Assembly (NCBI RefSeq): GCF_000021645.1
Contig: NC_011661.1
Span: 280,723 to 344,722 of the forward strand
Origin: Dictyoglomus turgidum DSM 6724
GTDB taxonomy: Bacteria > Dictyoglomota > Dictyoglomia > Dictyoglomales > Dictyoglomaceae
Direction: 5' to 3'
DNA length: 64,000 nt
The stretch's first letter is position 1; the number at the start of each line of letters is the position of its first letter. Positions 8,252 to 19,007 of this stretch are shown here, one piece after another. The notes below the pieces were generated by a model, which worked only from the letters and a program-made list of their open reading frames with translations, had not been told where the DNA came from and did no database searches. Both the position numbers and the translations under genes were made by a program.

Positions 8252-10454
8252 ATGGGGGATAATCTTAAAAATATTCTCAGAATAATTCTTATATATCTTG
8301 TTATAGGCATATTTTGGGTATTTTTGTCCCATCGGTTTATAGATGTTCTGGTAAAAAATGCAAATATCATACCTTTGGTGTATGCTCTAAATAGAAAAGA
8401 AAAGAAGAACTTATTAGGAAGATTCAGATAGAAAAGGAGAATTTTAGTAATCTTGTTAGTATAGCTAATGATATAGTGGTTATGTTAAATAAAGTTGGAA
8501 ATATTCAGTATATTAATGATCGTGGATGCCAGTTATTAGGCTATGAAAAAGAAGAAATCTTAGGAAAAAAACTGGTTTGAAAATTGTTTACCTTCAAGAG
8601 TTAGGAATGAGATTGAATCGGTTTTTTATAGGATTCTGAATGGAGAGGAGTCTTTGCTAGTAAAAGAGGTTAAAAATCCCATTTTGACTAAAAATAAAGA
8701 AGAAAGAATTTATCTTGTGGAATAATACTATTATTAAAGAGAACAATAAAGTGAAGGGAATATTAAGTTTTGGAAAAGATATCACTGATGGAGATTTTAA
8801 CTCTGCACTCTATGCTTTTTTGAAAAAAGTTTGTGAGTTCTTTTTTGCACCTTACGGAGAAATGTGGACTTTGGATAGTAAAGGTAGGAAGCTTATTCTT
8901 TCCAACGTTTTTATGCAAGAGAAGATAAATATAAGGGGTTTTATAAAAGAAGTAAAGAACTTTCTTTTTCTCCTGGAGAAGGGGTTCCAGGTAAATGCTG
9001 GATGAATTTAAATTACCTAATAATAGAGAACTTACAAGAGAGAGCAGAATTTATAAGAAAAGAGTTGGCAAAGGAATTTAATCTAAATTCCTTGATAGCC
9101 ATACCTATCTATAGTGAGAATGAGTTTATAGGCGTATGTGATAAAAAGAAGACAGAACTATCTCCCTCTCTTGCAGTTCAGATTGCAAGAGTCTTTGAGA
9201 CTAAAAAGAGTATAGCAAAGATTCAAGAATTGTTAAGATTAATTGATATTTCTGATGATGCAATAATTGTATTAGACGAGGAAGACAAGGTTTTATTTTG
9301 GAATCAAGGCGCAGAAAAACTATATGGTATATCTAAGATGGATGCTTTAGGAAAGAATATCAATAAGATTCTTTCTTACTCTTATGAGGCTATTAAAGGG
9401 AAGCTTATCAGTAAAAGAAAATGGATAGGAGAGATAGAACAAAGAAAAAGTGGCGGAGAAAGAATATTAGTAGGGAGTTTTATGGAGCTTGTAAAAAATG
9501 AGGAAGAAGAGGGTTATAAAATTTTTATAAGAAATACAGATATTACTTTCATTAGAAGGCTTCAAGAACAGTTGAATAGGGCTCAGAAACTTGAGAGTAT
9601 TGGAAATCTTGCAAGTGGCATTGCTCATGACTTGAATAACATTTTTACTCCTAAAAATATAGATATAAAAATTGAAATTTCTGGAGAGCTTCATCCTATA
9701 TTAGGAGACCCTACTTCTATAAACCAGGTGCTTCTGAATCTCTGTGTAAATGCAAAGGATGCAATGCCAAATGGTGGAGTTCTTACTATAAAGGTAGAAA
9801 ATGTTTATATTGATGAGGATTATGCTAAGTGGAATCCTATGTCAAAGGTGGGAGATTATGTGGTGATTACAGTAGCAGATACAGGGATAGGAATCCCTAA
9901 GGATGTAATGGACAAGATCTTTGATCCTTACTTTACTACAAAAGGCGAGAAAGGAACGGGCTTAGGACTTTCTACGGTTTACACTATTGTAAAAGAGCAC
10001 GAGGGATTTATAAATGTATACAGTGAGGAAGGGAAGGGAACTGTTTTTAAAGTATATATTCCAGCTATAAGCAATCATAAAAATAAAAAGGAGGAAGATA
10101 GAAAAGAGATCTCTGAAAAAAAGAGTTATGTTTTAGTAGTTGAAGATGAAAAGCATATTAGGGAAATAGTAAAAGATATGTTGGAGAGGAATAATCTCAA
10201 CGTACTTTTGGCAGAAAATGGAAAAGAAGCTGTAAAAATTTTGGAGAAGAATAAGGAGTTAATAAACCTTGCTATTGTGGATTATAACCTCTCAGACGTA
10301 AAAGGGGATGTACTTATTGGGGAGATTAAAGCTATGCTACCTGAATTAAAGATTATACTTATGAAAAATAAACAATATTCCTGCAGATAGTTACTTAAAG
10401 AAGCCCTTTAAGAAAGAAGAGTTACTAAGGATAATAGAAGAACAATTAGGTTAA
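8252..10454 (+). pseudogene. Hybrid PAS/GAF sensor histidine kinase, multiply broken
   Basis: ATG 8252 has GGAGGGG upstream and starts a membrane-anchored N-terminus. Conserved sequence then continues through different frames: a PAS domain (NDIVVMLNKVGNIQYIND), a GAF domain (SFSPGEGVPGKCW), a second PAS (DDAIIVLDEEDKVLFWNQG), HisKA (GIAHDLNN), HATPase and a receiver (VVEDEKHIREI). Frameshifts fall near 8410, 8570 (in a run of A), 8715, 8955 and 10365. In addition, the region between NNIFTP and KNIDIKIEI is fused in frame with the second dimerisation helix missing, roughly 70 residues. The receiver phospho-acceptor segment AIVDYNL remains. The last 27 codons, ending SYLKKPF and so on, are in another frame. 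No full-length product is possible. Confidence 0.88.
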
Positions 10455-11371
10455 AAGATTGGATTCTTTTTCAATTTTAAGAATTTTGTCCCATATTTCT
10501 AAAGCACAATCTACTAATTTTGGATCAAACTGCAAACCCTTTTGTTTTATTAATTCTTCCTGTATCTTTTCTTTTGGCATAGGATCCTTGTATGGTCTTT
10601 TGGAGAACATAGCATCTATTGCATCCGCAATACAGACAATTATTCCTTCTACAGGGATGTCTTCTCCTTTTAAGCCATAAGGGTATCCCGCTCCATTCCA
10701 TTTTTCATGATTTCAAGTTCTTCTGCAGTTAATTTTCCTGATTTTAAAAGTATACTATCAGGAATTCCTACTTTTCCTATATCATGAAGAGGGGCAGCTA
10801 ATTTTAAGGAATAGCAATACTCAGGGGAAAAACCTAAGGCATTAGCAAATTCATAAGCAATATTTCCAACTCTTATGGTATGTTCATGAGTTTCATCATC
10901 TCTAAATTCAGCAAGGAGATTGATTCTTTCCAAAAGCTCCATGGTTAACTCTTTATTTTCTTGCAGAAGTTTATTAATACTTTCTTCTGCTATTTTATAA
11001 GAAGTTTTTAAACTTTCTAAAAAACTCTCTCTAAAAGCATAAAAAAATTTTGCTCTTTTAGCAAGCTCTATTCTTATTTTAAGAGTAGTCATATCTATAG
11101 GTTTGACTGAGAAATCATCTGCACCAGCTTCTGCACACTGTTTCATGGTTTCCTCATCTCCATATGCGGTAAGCATAATCACCAATATATTTCTTTTAGT
11201 TTCTCTAATTTTTTTAAGGTAGTTATTCCATTCATTTCAGGCATTTTTACATCAAGGAGAACAATATCAGGATTTTCTTTCTCTAAAATTTTAAGAGCTT
11301 TAACTCCATTTTCTGCAAGAAAAGGTTTCTCTTATAAAGGGTTCATCGTCAACTACCAGTATCTTTTCCAT
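10446..11371 (-). pseudogene. Response regulator with HD-GYP phosphodiesterase domain, broken
   Basis: From ATG 11371 the frame gives MEKILVVDDEPFIRETF, then stops. The receiver continues in another frame (FLAENGVKALKILEKE, then LLDVKMPEMNG), shifts again near a run of A at 11215, and joins the ORF 10670-11185 (LTAYGDEETMKQC, then HDIGKVGIPDSILL of the HD domain). After EELEIMK the GYP part reappears out of frame as WNGAGYPYGLKGEDIP and runs to TAA at 10446. About 35 residues that normally lie between those segments, including an HH metal motif, are missing. HD-GYP proteins degrade cyclic di-GMP. This one cannot. Its end overlaps the end of the convergent kinase pseudogene by nine bases. Confidence 0.88.
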
Positions 11372-12587
11372 CTTCCTCACCCACCTTTAGAAGTCTATCT
11401 ACTAAATCTGATATCCTTTTGGAAGAGATCTCTATCTGTTCAGCTATTTCTTTAATTTTTTCAGGAGAACTATAAAATCTACTCTTTAACACTTGGGATT
11501 GTCCAAAGATTATGGTTAGAGGATTTCTAAATTCATGAGATACAGTTTTTATAAATTCTTTTCTTTCCTTTTCCAAATTTTCAAGCTTATCAATGTAATT
11601 TATTTTCTCAAATATGGAGAAAATAGAGAGAATAAAAAGTCTATAGATTTTTGTAATAATCTCATCTTTTTTTTCAATAAAAATTACAGTCTCGTTTCCT
11701 TCTATTTTGCAATATTTCTTAGCATCATATCCTTCAATGGCATTTGGAAGATGTAGGGAGGAACTATAAATATTTTTTTCCCTGGAAAAGACAGAGATTT
11801 CAATGTTTTCTTTTTCAGAAAAAGTTCTTAAAATTTCTACTAAGCTTTTTCTATCCTTGTAATTTATGGCTTCACTTAAGGTCTCCAGTGCATTATTTTG
11901 GACAGATATAATTTTTGAGATGGTCTCATTAAGTTTTTCTCCCTCTCTTCTGTATTTATCACTAAGGGTTTTATAGTCTTTCAATGGGTTATAAATAAAG
12001 TTGGTAAGAGTATAGAAAGCAATGTTAAAAACTCCCAAAATTTTGAATATATGTCCAAACCATAAAGTCCAGTCAAAGAGGGAAGCATATTTTATAAAAG
12101 CTATTTCGCTTAGAGCAAACATAACCCCACTTAAAAGTAAATAAGGGTTGTTTTTGTTTTTAATGCTAAAGGTTAAAAATAAAAGAGTATATAAAATTTC
12201 TAAGACACTTTTTAGGGTTGTTGTCCCTAAACCTTCCACATGGAAGATGTTAGTAGGAAGAAGCTTAATAAGAAATATTAAAAGTATGGAGAGCAAAGGA
12301 AATAGGAATGTAAAAGAAGTAAATCTTGTGTTTAGATTTTTATATTTTAAGTGAAGTATGGCAAGGATTAATCCACAAGATTGAATGAACCTTGCAAACA
12401 TCCAGAATATAACACTTAAACCTGTATTGCTTATTCCAGTAAATCCAGCATAGTAAATAGTATGGGGAATATCTAAGATAGCAGAAGAAAGGAATACTGT
12501 TCCGATAACTTGAAGAAATGGAGTTCTTTCAGGCATGGGTAGAGAGATTAGTACAATAAAGATGATAAAGGACATAAAGATGGACAA
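11349..12587 (-). CDS. MASE3-like membrane sensor kinase lacking an ATPase domain (probably decayed)
   Basis: The 412-codon frame starts at TTG 12587. Several hydrophobic helices (residues 1-210) resemble the MASE3 sensor domain, followed by a coiled coil, a GAF-like stretch and a HisKA domain with the phospho-acceptor (VSHEFRNPLTII). The protein then ends after RISDLVDRLLKVG, with no HATPase domain, and overlaps the HD-GYP regulator start by 23 bases. Upstream, the same frame continues without a start to a TGA, encoding plausible helix sequence (LIALLILLCIIYF). An ATG at 12687 is one base out of frame; one extra A in its A-run would restore a normal N-terminus. So it is probably frameshifted and cannot phosphorylate itself. 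It lies head-to-tail with the broken HD-GYP gene. Confidence 0.65.
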   Translation of the reverse strand: MSIFMSFIIFIVLISLPMPERTPFLQVIGTVFLSSAILDIPHTIYYAGFTGISNTGLSVIFWMFARFIQSCGLILAILHLKYKNLNTRFTSFTFLFPLLSILLIFLIKLLPTNIFHVEGLGTTTLKSVLEILYTLLFLTFSIKNKNNPYLLLSGVMFALSEIAFIKYASLFDWTLWFGHIFKILGVFNIAFYTLTNFIYNPLKDYKTLSDKYRREGEKLNETISKIISVQNNALETLSEAINYKDRKSLVEILRTFSEKENIEISVFSREKNIYSSSLHLPNAIEGYDAKKYCKIEGNETVIFIEKKDEIITKIYRLFILSIFSIFEKINYIDKLENLEKERKEFIKTVSHEFRNPLTIIFGQSQVLKSRFYSSPEKIKEIAEQIEISSKRISDLVDRLLKVGEEDGKDTGS

Positions 12588-12747
12588 AAATTCTAATAAA
12601 AGATGGGTAATGTAGGTATAGCTGACAAAATAAATAATACAAAGCAGAATTAACAGTGCTATTAAATTATGTAATGCTATTTTTCATACATATATTTTAG
12701 CAGATAATCGAGTGATGGAAAATTGTTTTAGTTTTTGGTTACATTGT

Positions 12748-12776
12748 TTGACAATTTTAAAATTTAGTCTTATATT
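12748..12776 (+). promoter_or_regulatory. Sigma-70 promoter of the polysaccharide deacetylase gene
   Basis: TTGACA (12748-12753), a 17-bp spacer and TATATT (12771-12776) make a near-consensus promoter. It lies inside the longest possible reading frame of the downstream gene, which shows that the frame's first ATG at 12712 is not the start. Translation from ATG 12811 fits. Confidence 0.8.
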
Positions 12777-12810
12777 ATACTTTCAAGAAGTTAAAGTGGG
12801 GAGTCAAAAA

Positions 12811-13770
12811 ATGGGTAGAGATAAGAATGGGATAATAAAAAGTATTATAAAGTACATTTCAGAGGTTTTAATTTTAATTTTTGTAATATTTCATCTTTCT
12901 TATGCTTATGTAGAGCCGAGAGCAGACATCAATTCAAAAAGCGAATTTAATCCCCTTTTTAGAGTTTATTATAGCAATGCGGTAATAGTTTTGACCTATC
13001 ATGCAGTGGATAGGAAGATTTTAGGACCTATAAGCCTTTCTCCAGATCTTTTTGAAAAGCATATGGAATATTTAAAGTATATGGGGTTTCACTTTATTAC
13101 TCCTGACCTTTTAAGAAGATTTATGGAAGGAAGGGAAGATGTACCTGATAATGCAGTTCTTATAACCTTTGATGATGGTTACGAGAATTTTTACACGAAT
13201 GCTTACCCTATATTAAAGAAATTTCATATTCCTGCTATTAATTTTGTTATTGTTTCAAAGATTGGTAAGAATGGAGCTTTTCCTCACTTGAAATGGGATG
13301 AAATGAGGGAGATGTTAAAAAGCGGTTTGATATATTTTGGATCCCATTCTTATGATTCTCATTATTTAATAAAGATCGGTATATTTAAGAAGGCTCCTGC
13401 CCTTGTAGGTAGAAAATTTGAGCTGTTTGGTTATAAAGAGAGCGAAGAGGAATATGAAACAAGAATAGCTTTTGATCTATGGTATTCAAAGGTGCTTTTG
13501 GAAAATAATTTAGGTATTTCTGTTAAGGATTTTTGTTTTCCTTATGGGGCATACAATGAGAAATTGTTAGAAATAGGTAAAAATTTAGGATATGAGGTTT
13601 TTTACACTACCGAGAAAGGAATAAATAAAACAGCTAAATCAAAATATATCTTAATAAAAAGATTAAATGCTGGTTCCTATAATATGACTTTTTCGAGATT
13701 TCAAGCCCTTCTATTTAAGTATATTATACCTCACAAGGTTCAGTCTATTCCTCGTAAAGTTAGGAGTTAA
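12811..13770 (+). CDS. Polysaccharide deacetylase (NodB homology domain), membrane-anchored
   Basis: A 319-residue protein from ATG 12811, which has GTGGGGA at the right distance. Residues 12-35 form one hydrophobic segment, a signal anchor or signal peptide. The NodB homology domain follows: VLTYHAV, then the metal/catalytic TFDDGYENFYTNAYPIL, the second metal motif FGSHSYDSHYL, and FCFPYGAYNE. Family members remove N- or O-acetyl groups from peptidoglycan, chitin or xylan. The location outside the membrane suggests an envelope or dietary glycan. The canonical HxxxH zinc motif reads HSYDSH here, with an extra residue spacing that should be checked. The gene is monocistronic with its own promoter. 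Confidence 0.85.
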   Translation: MGRDKNGIIKSIIKYISEVLILIFVIFHLSYAYVEPRADINSKSEFNPLFRVYYSNAVIVLTYHAVDRKILGPISLSPDLFEKHMEYLKYMGFHFITPDLLRRFMEGREDVPDNAVLITFDDGYENFYTNAYPILKKFHIPAINFVIVSKIGKNGAFPHLKWDEMREMLKSGLIYFGSHSYDSHYLIKIGIFKKAPALVGRKFELFGYKESEEEYETRIAFDLWYSKVLLENNLGISVKDFCFPYGAYNEKLLEIGKNLGYEVFYTTEKGINKTAKSKYILIKRLNAGSYNMTFSRFQALLFKYIIPHKVQSIPRKVRS

Positions 13771-13781
13771 AAGACCTATCT

Positions 13782-14531
13782 TTACAAATAAATCATTTTT
13801 CTTGTCATGCCACCATCTACAATAAAGTTTGCTCCTGTGATGAATCCCGCTTCGTCAGATATTAAAAATAGCACTAAGCTTGCAATATCTTCTGGCTTTC
13901 CTACTCTTCCTGCGGGATGTTGTTTGTGATCAAGTTCTGTTAATTCTGGTTTTCTTCTTAAACTTTTCTTTTTCCATTCAGAAGTTTCAATCCAACCAGG
14001 GCTTATGCAGTTTACTCTAATCTCTGGTCCGAGGCTTATGGCAAGGGCGTGGGTAAGAGCATAAATTCCACCTTTTGATGCAGAATATGCTTCAGTGTTT
14101 GGTTCTGACATAAAAGCTCTTGTGGATGCAATGTTTATTATTACTCCTCCTTCTTTCTTCATATAAGGATAAACATATTTGGAACATAAAAAGGTTCCCG
14201 TTAAGTTTACTCCTAAAACCCTATTCCATTCCTCAAGGGTTAATTCTGAAATGGGTTTGTTAATAGAGATTCCAGCATTGTTTATAAGATAATTTATTTT
14301 TCCAAAACTTTTTGCTGTCTCCTCTACCATATTTATAACGTCCTCTTCTTTAGAAACATCAGTTTTAATAAATTTTATATTTCCTAATATTGAATATTCC
14401 TCTTCTGTTTCTTTTCCTGCCTCTTCATCAATTTCGGCAATAACCACAGAAATACCATTTTCCAAGAATTTTTTTGCTATGGCTTTTCCTATTCCTTGTC
14501 CTCCTCCTGTAATAATGGCAACTTTACCCAT
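13782..14531 (-). CDS. Short-chain dehydrogenase/reductase (SDR)
   Basis: A 249-residue classical SDR. The nucleotide-binding motif is TGGGQGIG near residues 8-15, then NNAG, a catalytic Ser in IASTRAF, the YSASK Tyr/Lys pair, and the SPGWIET loop. The end [11 protein letters not shown] is usual for 3-ketoacyl-reductase or sugar/alcohol dehydrogenase members. An acidic residue at the end of the second beta strand (IAEIDEE) favours NAD over NADP. The substrate is unknown. It is transcribed away from the GH3 gene 80 bases upstream, and the two share an AT-rich divergent promoter region, so the product may act on a sugar released there (inference). Confidence 0.88.
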   Translation of the reverse strand: MGKVAIITGGGQGIGKAIAKKFLENGISVVIAEIDEEAGKETEEEYSILGNIKFIKTDVSKEEDVINMVEETAKSFGKINYLINNAGISINKPISELTLEEWNRVLGVNLTGTFLCSKYVYPYMKKEGGVIINIASTRAFMSEPNTEAYSASKGGIYALTHALAISLGPEIRVNCISPGWIETSEWKKKSLRRKPELTELDHKQHPAGRVGKPEDIASLVLFLISDEAGFITGANFIVDGGMTRKMIYL

Positions 14532-14611
14532 GCTTATCCCTCCTTAAATGGTTTTTAAATAATTATATAATTGATATACTGATAAGAACATTTACTCAAG
14601 GAGGTAAACCA

Positions 14612-16888
14612 ATGAGTGTGGATATAAAAAAGCTCATATCTCAAATGACCCTTGAGGAAAAGGCAAGCCTTTGTTCTGGGCTTGACTTTTGGCATACAAA
14701 ACCCATTGAAAGACTTGGAATACCATCTATAAGAATGTCGGATGGTCCTCATGGACTTAGAAAAGAAGAAACCATGTTTAGTAAGACTGTTCCTGCTACA
14801 TGCTTCCCTACTGCTGTAACTATTGCAGCATCCTGGGATAAATCCCTTGCTGAGAAGATGGGAAAGGCTATTGGCGAAGAATGCCAGGCTGAAAATGTAC
14901 AAATACTCCTTGGACCTGGAGTTAACATAAAAAGATCTCCCCTTTGTGGAAGAAACTTTGAATACTACTCTGAAGATCCACTCCTTGCAGGAGAACTTGC
15001 AGCCCATTTTATTAAGGGAGTACAAAGTGAGGGAGTAGGAACTTCTCTTAAACATTTTGCAGCAAACAACCAAGAACATAGAAGGCTTACTGTAAATGCC
15101 ATCATTGACGAGAGAACCTTGAGAGAGATTTATCTTTCTGCCTTTGAGAGGGCAGTAAAAGAGGCAAAACCATGGACCGTTATGTGTTCATACAATAGAG
15201 TAAATGGGACTTATGCATCAGAGAATGAATTTCTTCTCACAAAGGTATTGAAAGAAGAATGGGGATTTGAAGGATTTGTAGTATCCGATTGGGGAGCAGT
15301 AAATGATAGGGTAATGGGACTTTCTGCAGGACTTGATCTTCAAATGCCTTATGATGGTGGATATGGAGACAAAAAGATCATTGAGGCAGTAAAAAGTGGA
15401 AAAATTCCTGAGGAGGTTCTTGATAGGGCTGTAGAAAGAATTCTTAGGATTGTATTCAAGGCAATAGAAAACAAAAAAGAAAATGCCACCTATGACAAGG
15501 AAACTCATCATAAAATTGCAAGAGAGATTGCAAGGGAATGTTTTGTGCTTCTCAAAAATGAAGGGGACATTCTTCCACTGAAAAAAGAAGGAAAGATTGC
15601 ATTAATAGGAGCCTTTGCTAAGAACCCTCAAATACAAGGAGGAGGAAGTGCCCATGTAAATCCAACCATGGTAGATGATGCAGTAGAAGAGATAAGAAAG
15701 ATGGTAGAAGGAAAGGCAGAGATTCTTTATGCCGATGGATATCATATAGAAAAGGATGAGGTAGATGAAAGACTTATAGAGGAGGCAAAAGAGGTTGCAA
15801 AGGTAGCGGATGTGGTGGTAATTTTTGCAGGACTTCCCGAAAGATACGAATCGGAAGGCTTTGACAGGCCTCACATGAAGATGCCTGAAAGCCACAATAG
15901 GCTAATAGAAGAAATCTCAAAGGTAAATGAAAATCTTGTGGTGGTACTTAGCAATGGAGCACCTATAGAGATGCCATGGTTAGAGAAGCCAAAGGCAATC
16001 CTTGAGACCTACAGAGGAGGACAAGCCTGGGGAGGAGCAGTTGCAGATGTTCTTTTTGGAGTAGTAAGTCCTTCTGGAAAGCTTCCAGAGACCTTTCCAA
16101 AGAAGCTAAGTGATAATCCGTCTTACTTATTCTTCCCAGGGGAGGATGACCGAGTAGAGTACAGGGAAGGGATATTTGTAGGATATAGGTATTATGATAA
16201 GAAGGAGATGGAAGTATTGTTTCCCTTTGGATATGGTCTTTCCTATACTACCTTTGAGTATTCAGACTTAAAGCTTGACAAGAAAGAGATGAGAGATGAT
16301 GAAGTACTTAAGGTAAGTGTGAAGGTAAAGAATACGGGGAAGGTAAAAGGTAAAGAAGTAGTGCAGTTATATGTGAGGGATGTGGAAAGTAGCTATATAA
16401 GGCCTGAGAAGGAGCTAAAGGGATTTGAGAAGGTAGAGCTTGAGCCAGGAGAAGAAAAGGAAGTAGTGTTTTATCTTGATAAGAGGGCTTTTGCCTTCTA
16501 TAACATAGACATAAAGGATTGGTATGTGGAGGATGGAGATTTTGAGATATTAATTGGGAAGTCATCAAGGGATATTGTGCTAAGGGATAAAGTATTTGTT
16601 AAGTCTACCGCAAAGATAAAGAAAACTTACCATATTAATTCTACTATTGGGGATATTATGAGGGACCCTATAGCATGGGAGAAGTTTAAAAATTTTATGT
16701 CTGAACTTGAAAAAAGATTTTCTATACCTTCTTATATTGATTTTATGAAACGTCCAGAAAGATATATAAGAAACGACTGTTTAAGAAGAATGCTTTTTTA
16801 TTACGTAAGACAGGGAGCAGACATGGAAGAAGTTGAAAGAATGTTTTATAAATTTATAGAGGAACTGAATACTGGAGGTGATAATTAA
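14612..16888 (+). CDS. GH3 beta-glucosidase-type enzyme with helical C-terminal tail
   Basis: A 758-residue GH3 enzyme. The barrel domain holds [22 protein letters not shown] and nucleophile Asp226 in VVSDWGAV. The sandwich domain begins near residue 310 ([15 protein letters not shown]), and a fibronectin-III-like domain ends with [12 protein letters not shown]. About 90 further residues, mostly helical with [10 protein letters not shown] near the end, form an extra tail seen in some GH3 proteins. No signal peptide is present, so it acts in the cytosol on imported beta-glucosides or similar oligosaccharides. The start has AAGGAGG. It runs two bases ahead of yjbQ, so they are coupled. Exact specificity is not visible. 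Confidence 0.92.
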   Translation: MSVDIKKLISQMTLEEKASLCSGLDFWHTKPIERLGIPSIRMSDGPHGLRKEETMFSKTVPATCFPTAVTIAASWDKSLAEKMGKAIGEECQAENVQILLGPGVNIKRSPLCGRNFEYYSEDPLLAGELAAHFIKGVQSEGVGTSLKHFAANNQEHRRLTVNAIIDERTLREIYLSAFERAVKEAKPWTVMCSYNRVNGTYASENEFLLTKVLKEEWGFEGFVVSDWGAVNDRVMGLSAGLDLQMPYDGGYGDKKIIEAVKSGKIPEEVLDRAVERILRIVFKAIENKKENATYDKETHHKIAREIARECFVLLKNEGDILPLKKEGKIALIGAFAKNPQIQGGGSAHVNPTMVDDAVEEIRKMVEGKAEILYADGYHIEKDEVDERLIEEAKEVAKVADVVVIFAGLPERYESEGFDRPHMKMPESHNRLIEEISKVNENLVVVLSNGAPIEMPWLEKPKAILETYRGGQAWGGAVADVLFGVVSPSGKLPETFPKKLSDNPSYLFFPGEDDRVEYREGIFVGYRYYDKKEMEVLFPFGYGLSYTTFEYSDLKLDKKEMRDDEVLKVSVKVKNTGKVKGKEVVQLYVRDVESSYIRPEKELKGFEKVELEPGEEKEVVFYLDKRAFAFYNIDIKDWYVEDGDFEILIGKSSRDIVLRDKVFVKSTAKIKKTYHINSTIGDIMRDPIAWEKFKNFMSELEKRFSIPSYIDFMKRPERYIRNDCLRRMLFYYVRQGADMEEVERMFYKFIEELNTGGDN

Positions 16889-16890
16889 AA

Positions 16891-17307
16891 ATGAAATCTT
16901 ACAGAAAGGAACTTTGGTTTGAGCTTCCTACAAGAAGGGGATTTGTGAATATAACGGATACTCTTCAAAGGTGTGTAGAGGAGAGTGGCATAAAAGAGGG
17001 ACTTTTGCTTTGTAATGCCATGCATATTACCGCCAGTGTCTTTATAAATGATGATGAACCAGGACTTTTAGAGGATTTTGAGATATGGCTTGAAAAACTT
17101 GCTCCCGAAAAACCCTATAATCAATATTATCACAATGTGGGAGAGAATAATGCGGATGCCCATTTAAAAAGAACCATAATGGGAAGAGAAGTGGTGATTG
17201 CAATAACTAATGGTAAGCTTGATCTTGGTCCTTGGGAACAGGTGTTTTACGGAGAGTTTGATGGTAGGAGAAGGAAAAGGGTCCTTGTGAAGATAATAGG
17301 TGAGTAG
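16891..17307 (+). CDS. yjbQ: YjbQ family protein (UPF0047, secondary thiamine-phosphate synthase-like)
   Basis: A 138-residue protein with the compact YjbQ fold. Family marks include [30 protein letters not shown] and [20 protein letters not shown]. Some members show weak thiamine-phosphate synthase activity, but the physiological role is unclear. It begins two bases after the GH3 stop, with GGAGGTG inside the end of that gene, so both are on one transcript. The neighbouring transporter suggests a polycistronic unit without an obvious shared pathway. Confidence 0.9.
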   Translation: MKSYRKELWFELPTRRGFVNITDTLQRCVEESGIKEGLLLCNAMHITASVFINDDEPGLLEDFEIWLEKLAPEKPYNQYYHNVGENNADAHLKRTIMGREVVIAITNGKLDLGPWEQVFYGEFDGRRRKRVLVKIIGE

Positions 17308-17319
17308 GAGGAGGAGAAT

Positions 17320-18273
17320 ATGTTTTTAACAGTATTTAGTAAGTTTTTGCCAGTATTTTTGCTTTTTCTTCTTGGAAATCTTTTTAGGATAAAAAGCTAT
17401 GTGAGTGAGAATGCTGTATCGGAACTGAAAAAATTGGTAGTGAATGTTTTTCTTCCTTCCCTCTTGTTTTTATCCTTTTCTCGCACAGGAATTGAGCCCA
17501 AACATCTAATAATTGTTGTAATTATGTTTTTAGTTTGCACTATTTTGCTTTTTATTGGAAGGTTTTTTCAAAAGCTTTTAAAAGTTGACTCTAAGTATTT
17601 CTATCTTCTTTTTACAGGTTTTGAGGCTGGAATGTTGGGATATTCTTTATTTACTGTTTTTTACGGGACGGAAAATGTATTTAAGTTTGCCATTATTGAT
17701 TTGGGACAAGTCACCTTTGTCTTCTTTGTTCTTGTAGGGATTCTTTTAAGTATAAAAGAGGGTAGAAGATCTTGGAATTTTAAGAGCATGCTTTACTCCT
17801 TCCTTAAGACTCCAGTAATAATTGCTATTTTTCTTGGAATAATATTTCAAAAAACAAAACTTATTGATATTTTTATGAAGAATATTCTTCTTTCTTCCAT
17901 ATTAGAAACTATTGAGATGCTTTCGGTAATGACTGTGCCATTTATATCTTTAATTATAGGGTACGAATTAAAGTTTCAAAAAGAAAATCTTTCTCTTTCC
18001 TTTAAAGTAGTTATTTTGAGAAACGTGGTTCTCATAGTTTTGGGGTTTTTAATCAATTACATTGTAATAAATAAAATGTTAGGTCTTGATAATATATTCC
18101 AAAGAGCTTTAATAACCATGTTTCTCCTTCCCCCTCCCTTTATTATTCCTCTATATATAAGGGATGAAGATAGAGAAGATAAAGTTTTTATTTCAAATAC
18201 TCTTGCTTTGAGCACCCTTTTTACTATGTTAATTTTCCTTTTAATGAACATATTAGGAGGAGTAACGTTATGA
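17320..18273 (+). CDS. AEC family transporter (auxin efflux carrier-like)
   Basis: A 317-residue protein made almost wholly of hydrophobic segments, about ten helices, arranged as an inverted repeat of five. It starts FSKFLPVFLLFLLGNLFR and has the polar breaks typical of AEC permeases. Bacterial relatives include malate and other organic acid carriers. The ATG has GGAGGAG upstream. The stop overlaps the ATG of the broken deacetylase gene by four bases, so it was once coupled to it. The substrate is unknown. Confidence 0.87.
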   Translation: MFLTVFSKFLPVFLLFLLGNLFRIKSYVSENAVSELKKLVVNVFLPSLLFLSFSRTGIEPKHLIIVVIMFLVCTILLFIGRFFQKLLKVDSKYFYLLFTGFEAGMLGYSLFTVFYGTENVFKFAIIDLGQVTFVFFVLVGILLSIKEGRRSWNFKSMLYSFLKTPVIIAIFLGIIFQKTKLIDIFMKNILLSSILETIEMLSVMTVPFISLIIGYELKFQKENLSLSFKVVILRNVVLIVLGFLINYIVINKMLGLDNIFQRALITMFLLPPPFIIPLYIRDEDREDKVFISNTLALSTLFTMLIFLLMNILGGVTL

Positions 18274-18990
18274 AAAAATTTTTAATTATTAACGCGGATG
18301 ATTTTGGAATGTGTCATTCTATGAATAAGGCTATAATGGATCTTTTTGATATGGACCTTATTTCTTCGGCATCTCTAATGATTACGTGCCCATGGGTAAT
18401 AGAAGCTGTTGATTTTTGTAAATATAAAAAAGTAGATATCGGCTTACATCTTACCTTTACTAGTGAGTGGAAAAATTATAAGTAGGGGCCTGTTGTGAAG
18501 AGTAAAGTTAAGCTTTCAATAACTGATACATATGGGCATTTTTTTGAAACGGTGGAGGAATTGGAAAAGAGGGCTGAGGAAGGCGATATAGAGGATGAGA
18601 TTAAAGCTCAAATAGAGCTTGCTTTTAAGTATGGATTAGCTGTGTCCCATATAGACAATCATATGGGAAGCCTTTATGGCTTTTATGGAAGAACTTTTCT
18701 TCCTTTAGTGTTCAAGTATTGTAAGAAGTATAATCTTCCCTTTAGACTTCCAAGATATTTAAAGGATAATTTTCCAGATTTCTTATCCCTTTGAGGAGAT
18801 AAACGGGGAAGATCAGGAATTTCGGAGTTATATATTCACCCATCTATAGAAAGCGAGGAAATAAAAGCTATAACTCCTCATTGGAAAAAAGCGAGTTTGG
18901 GAATATAGAGTATTTCAAGAAGACAAAGTTCAAGAAGTAATAAGAAACGAAGGGATTTTAGTAACTTCTTGGGGGATTTTAAGAAAGTAA
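18270..18990 (+). pseudogene. ChbG/YdjC-family carbohydrate deacetylase, broken
   Basis: The frame opens with the family motif INADDFGMCHSMNKA and the metal-binding GLHLTF. It meets TAG at 18483-18485, then continues in the same frame as GPVVKSKVKLSITDT. Relatives have Trp there (WGPV), so TGG to TAG is the likely change. The frame reaches FPDFLSL and stops at 18794. The C-terminus reappears in other frames as ISELYIHPSIESEEIKAITP and VWEYRVFQEDKV, ending at 18990. A stretch between these parts is also missing. The family removes acetyl groups from chito-oligosaccharides. No functional product is expected. Confidence 0.9.
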
Positions 18991-19007
18991 TTGTTATTTT
19001 TTTTGGC

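Noticed and set aside
10459-10680. Plus-strand 73-codon ORF
   Set aside because: It is antisense to the C-terminal HD-GYP segment, which has recognisable protein motifs on the minus strand.
12712-12810. Upstream extension of the deacetylase reading frame to ATG 12712
   Set aside because: A near-consensus promoter (12748-12776) lies inside it, and ATG 12811 has an RBS.
16308-16568. Antisense ORF over the GH3 gene
   Set aside because: Low-complexity shadow of codon-biased GH3 sequence, with no RBS.
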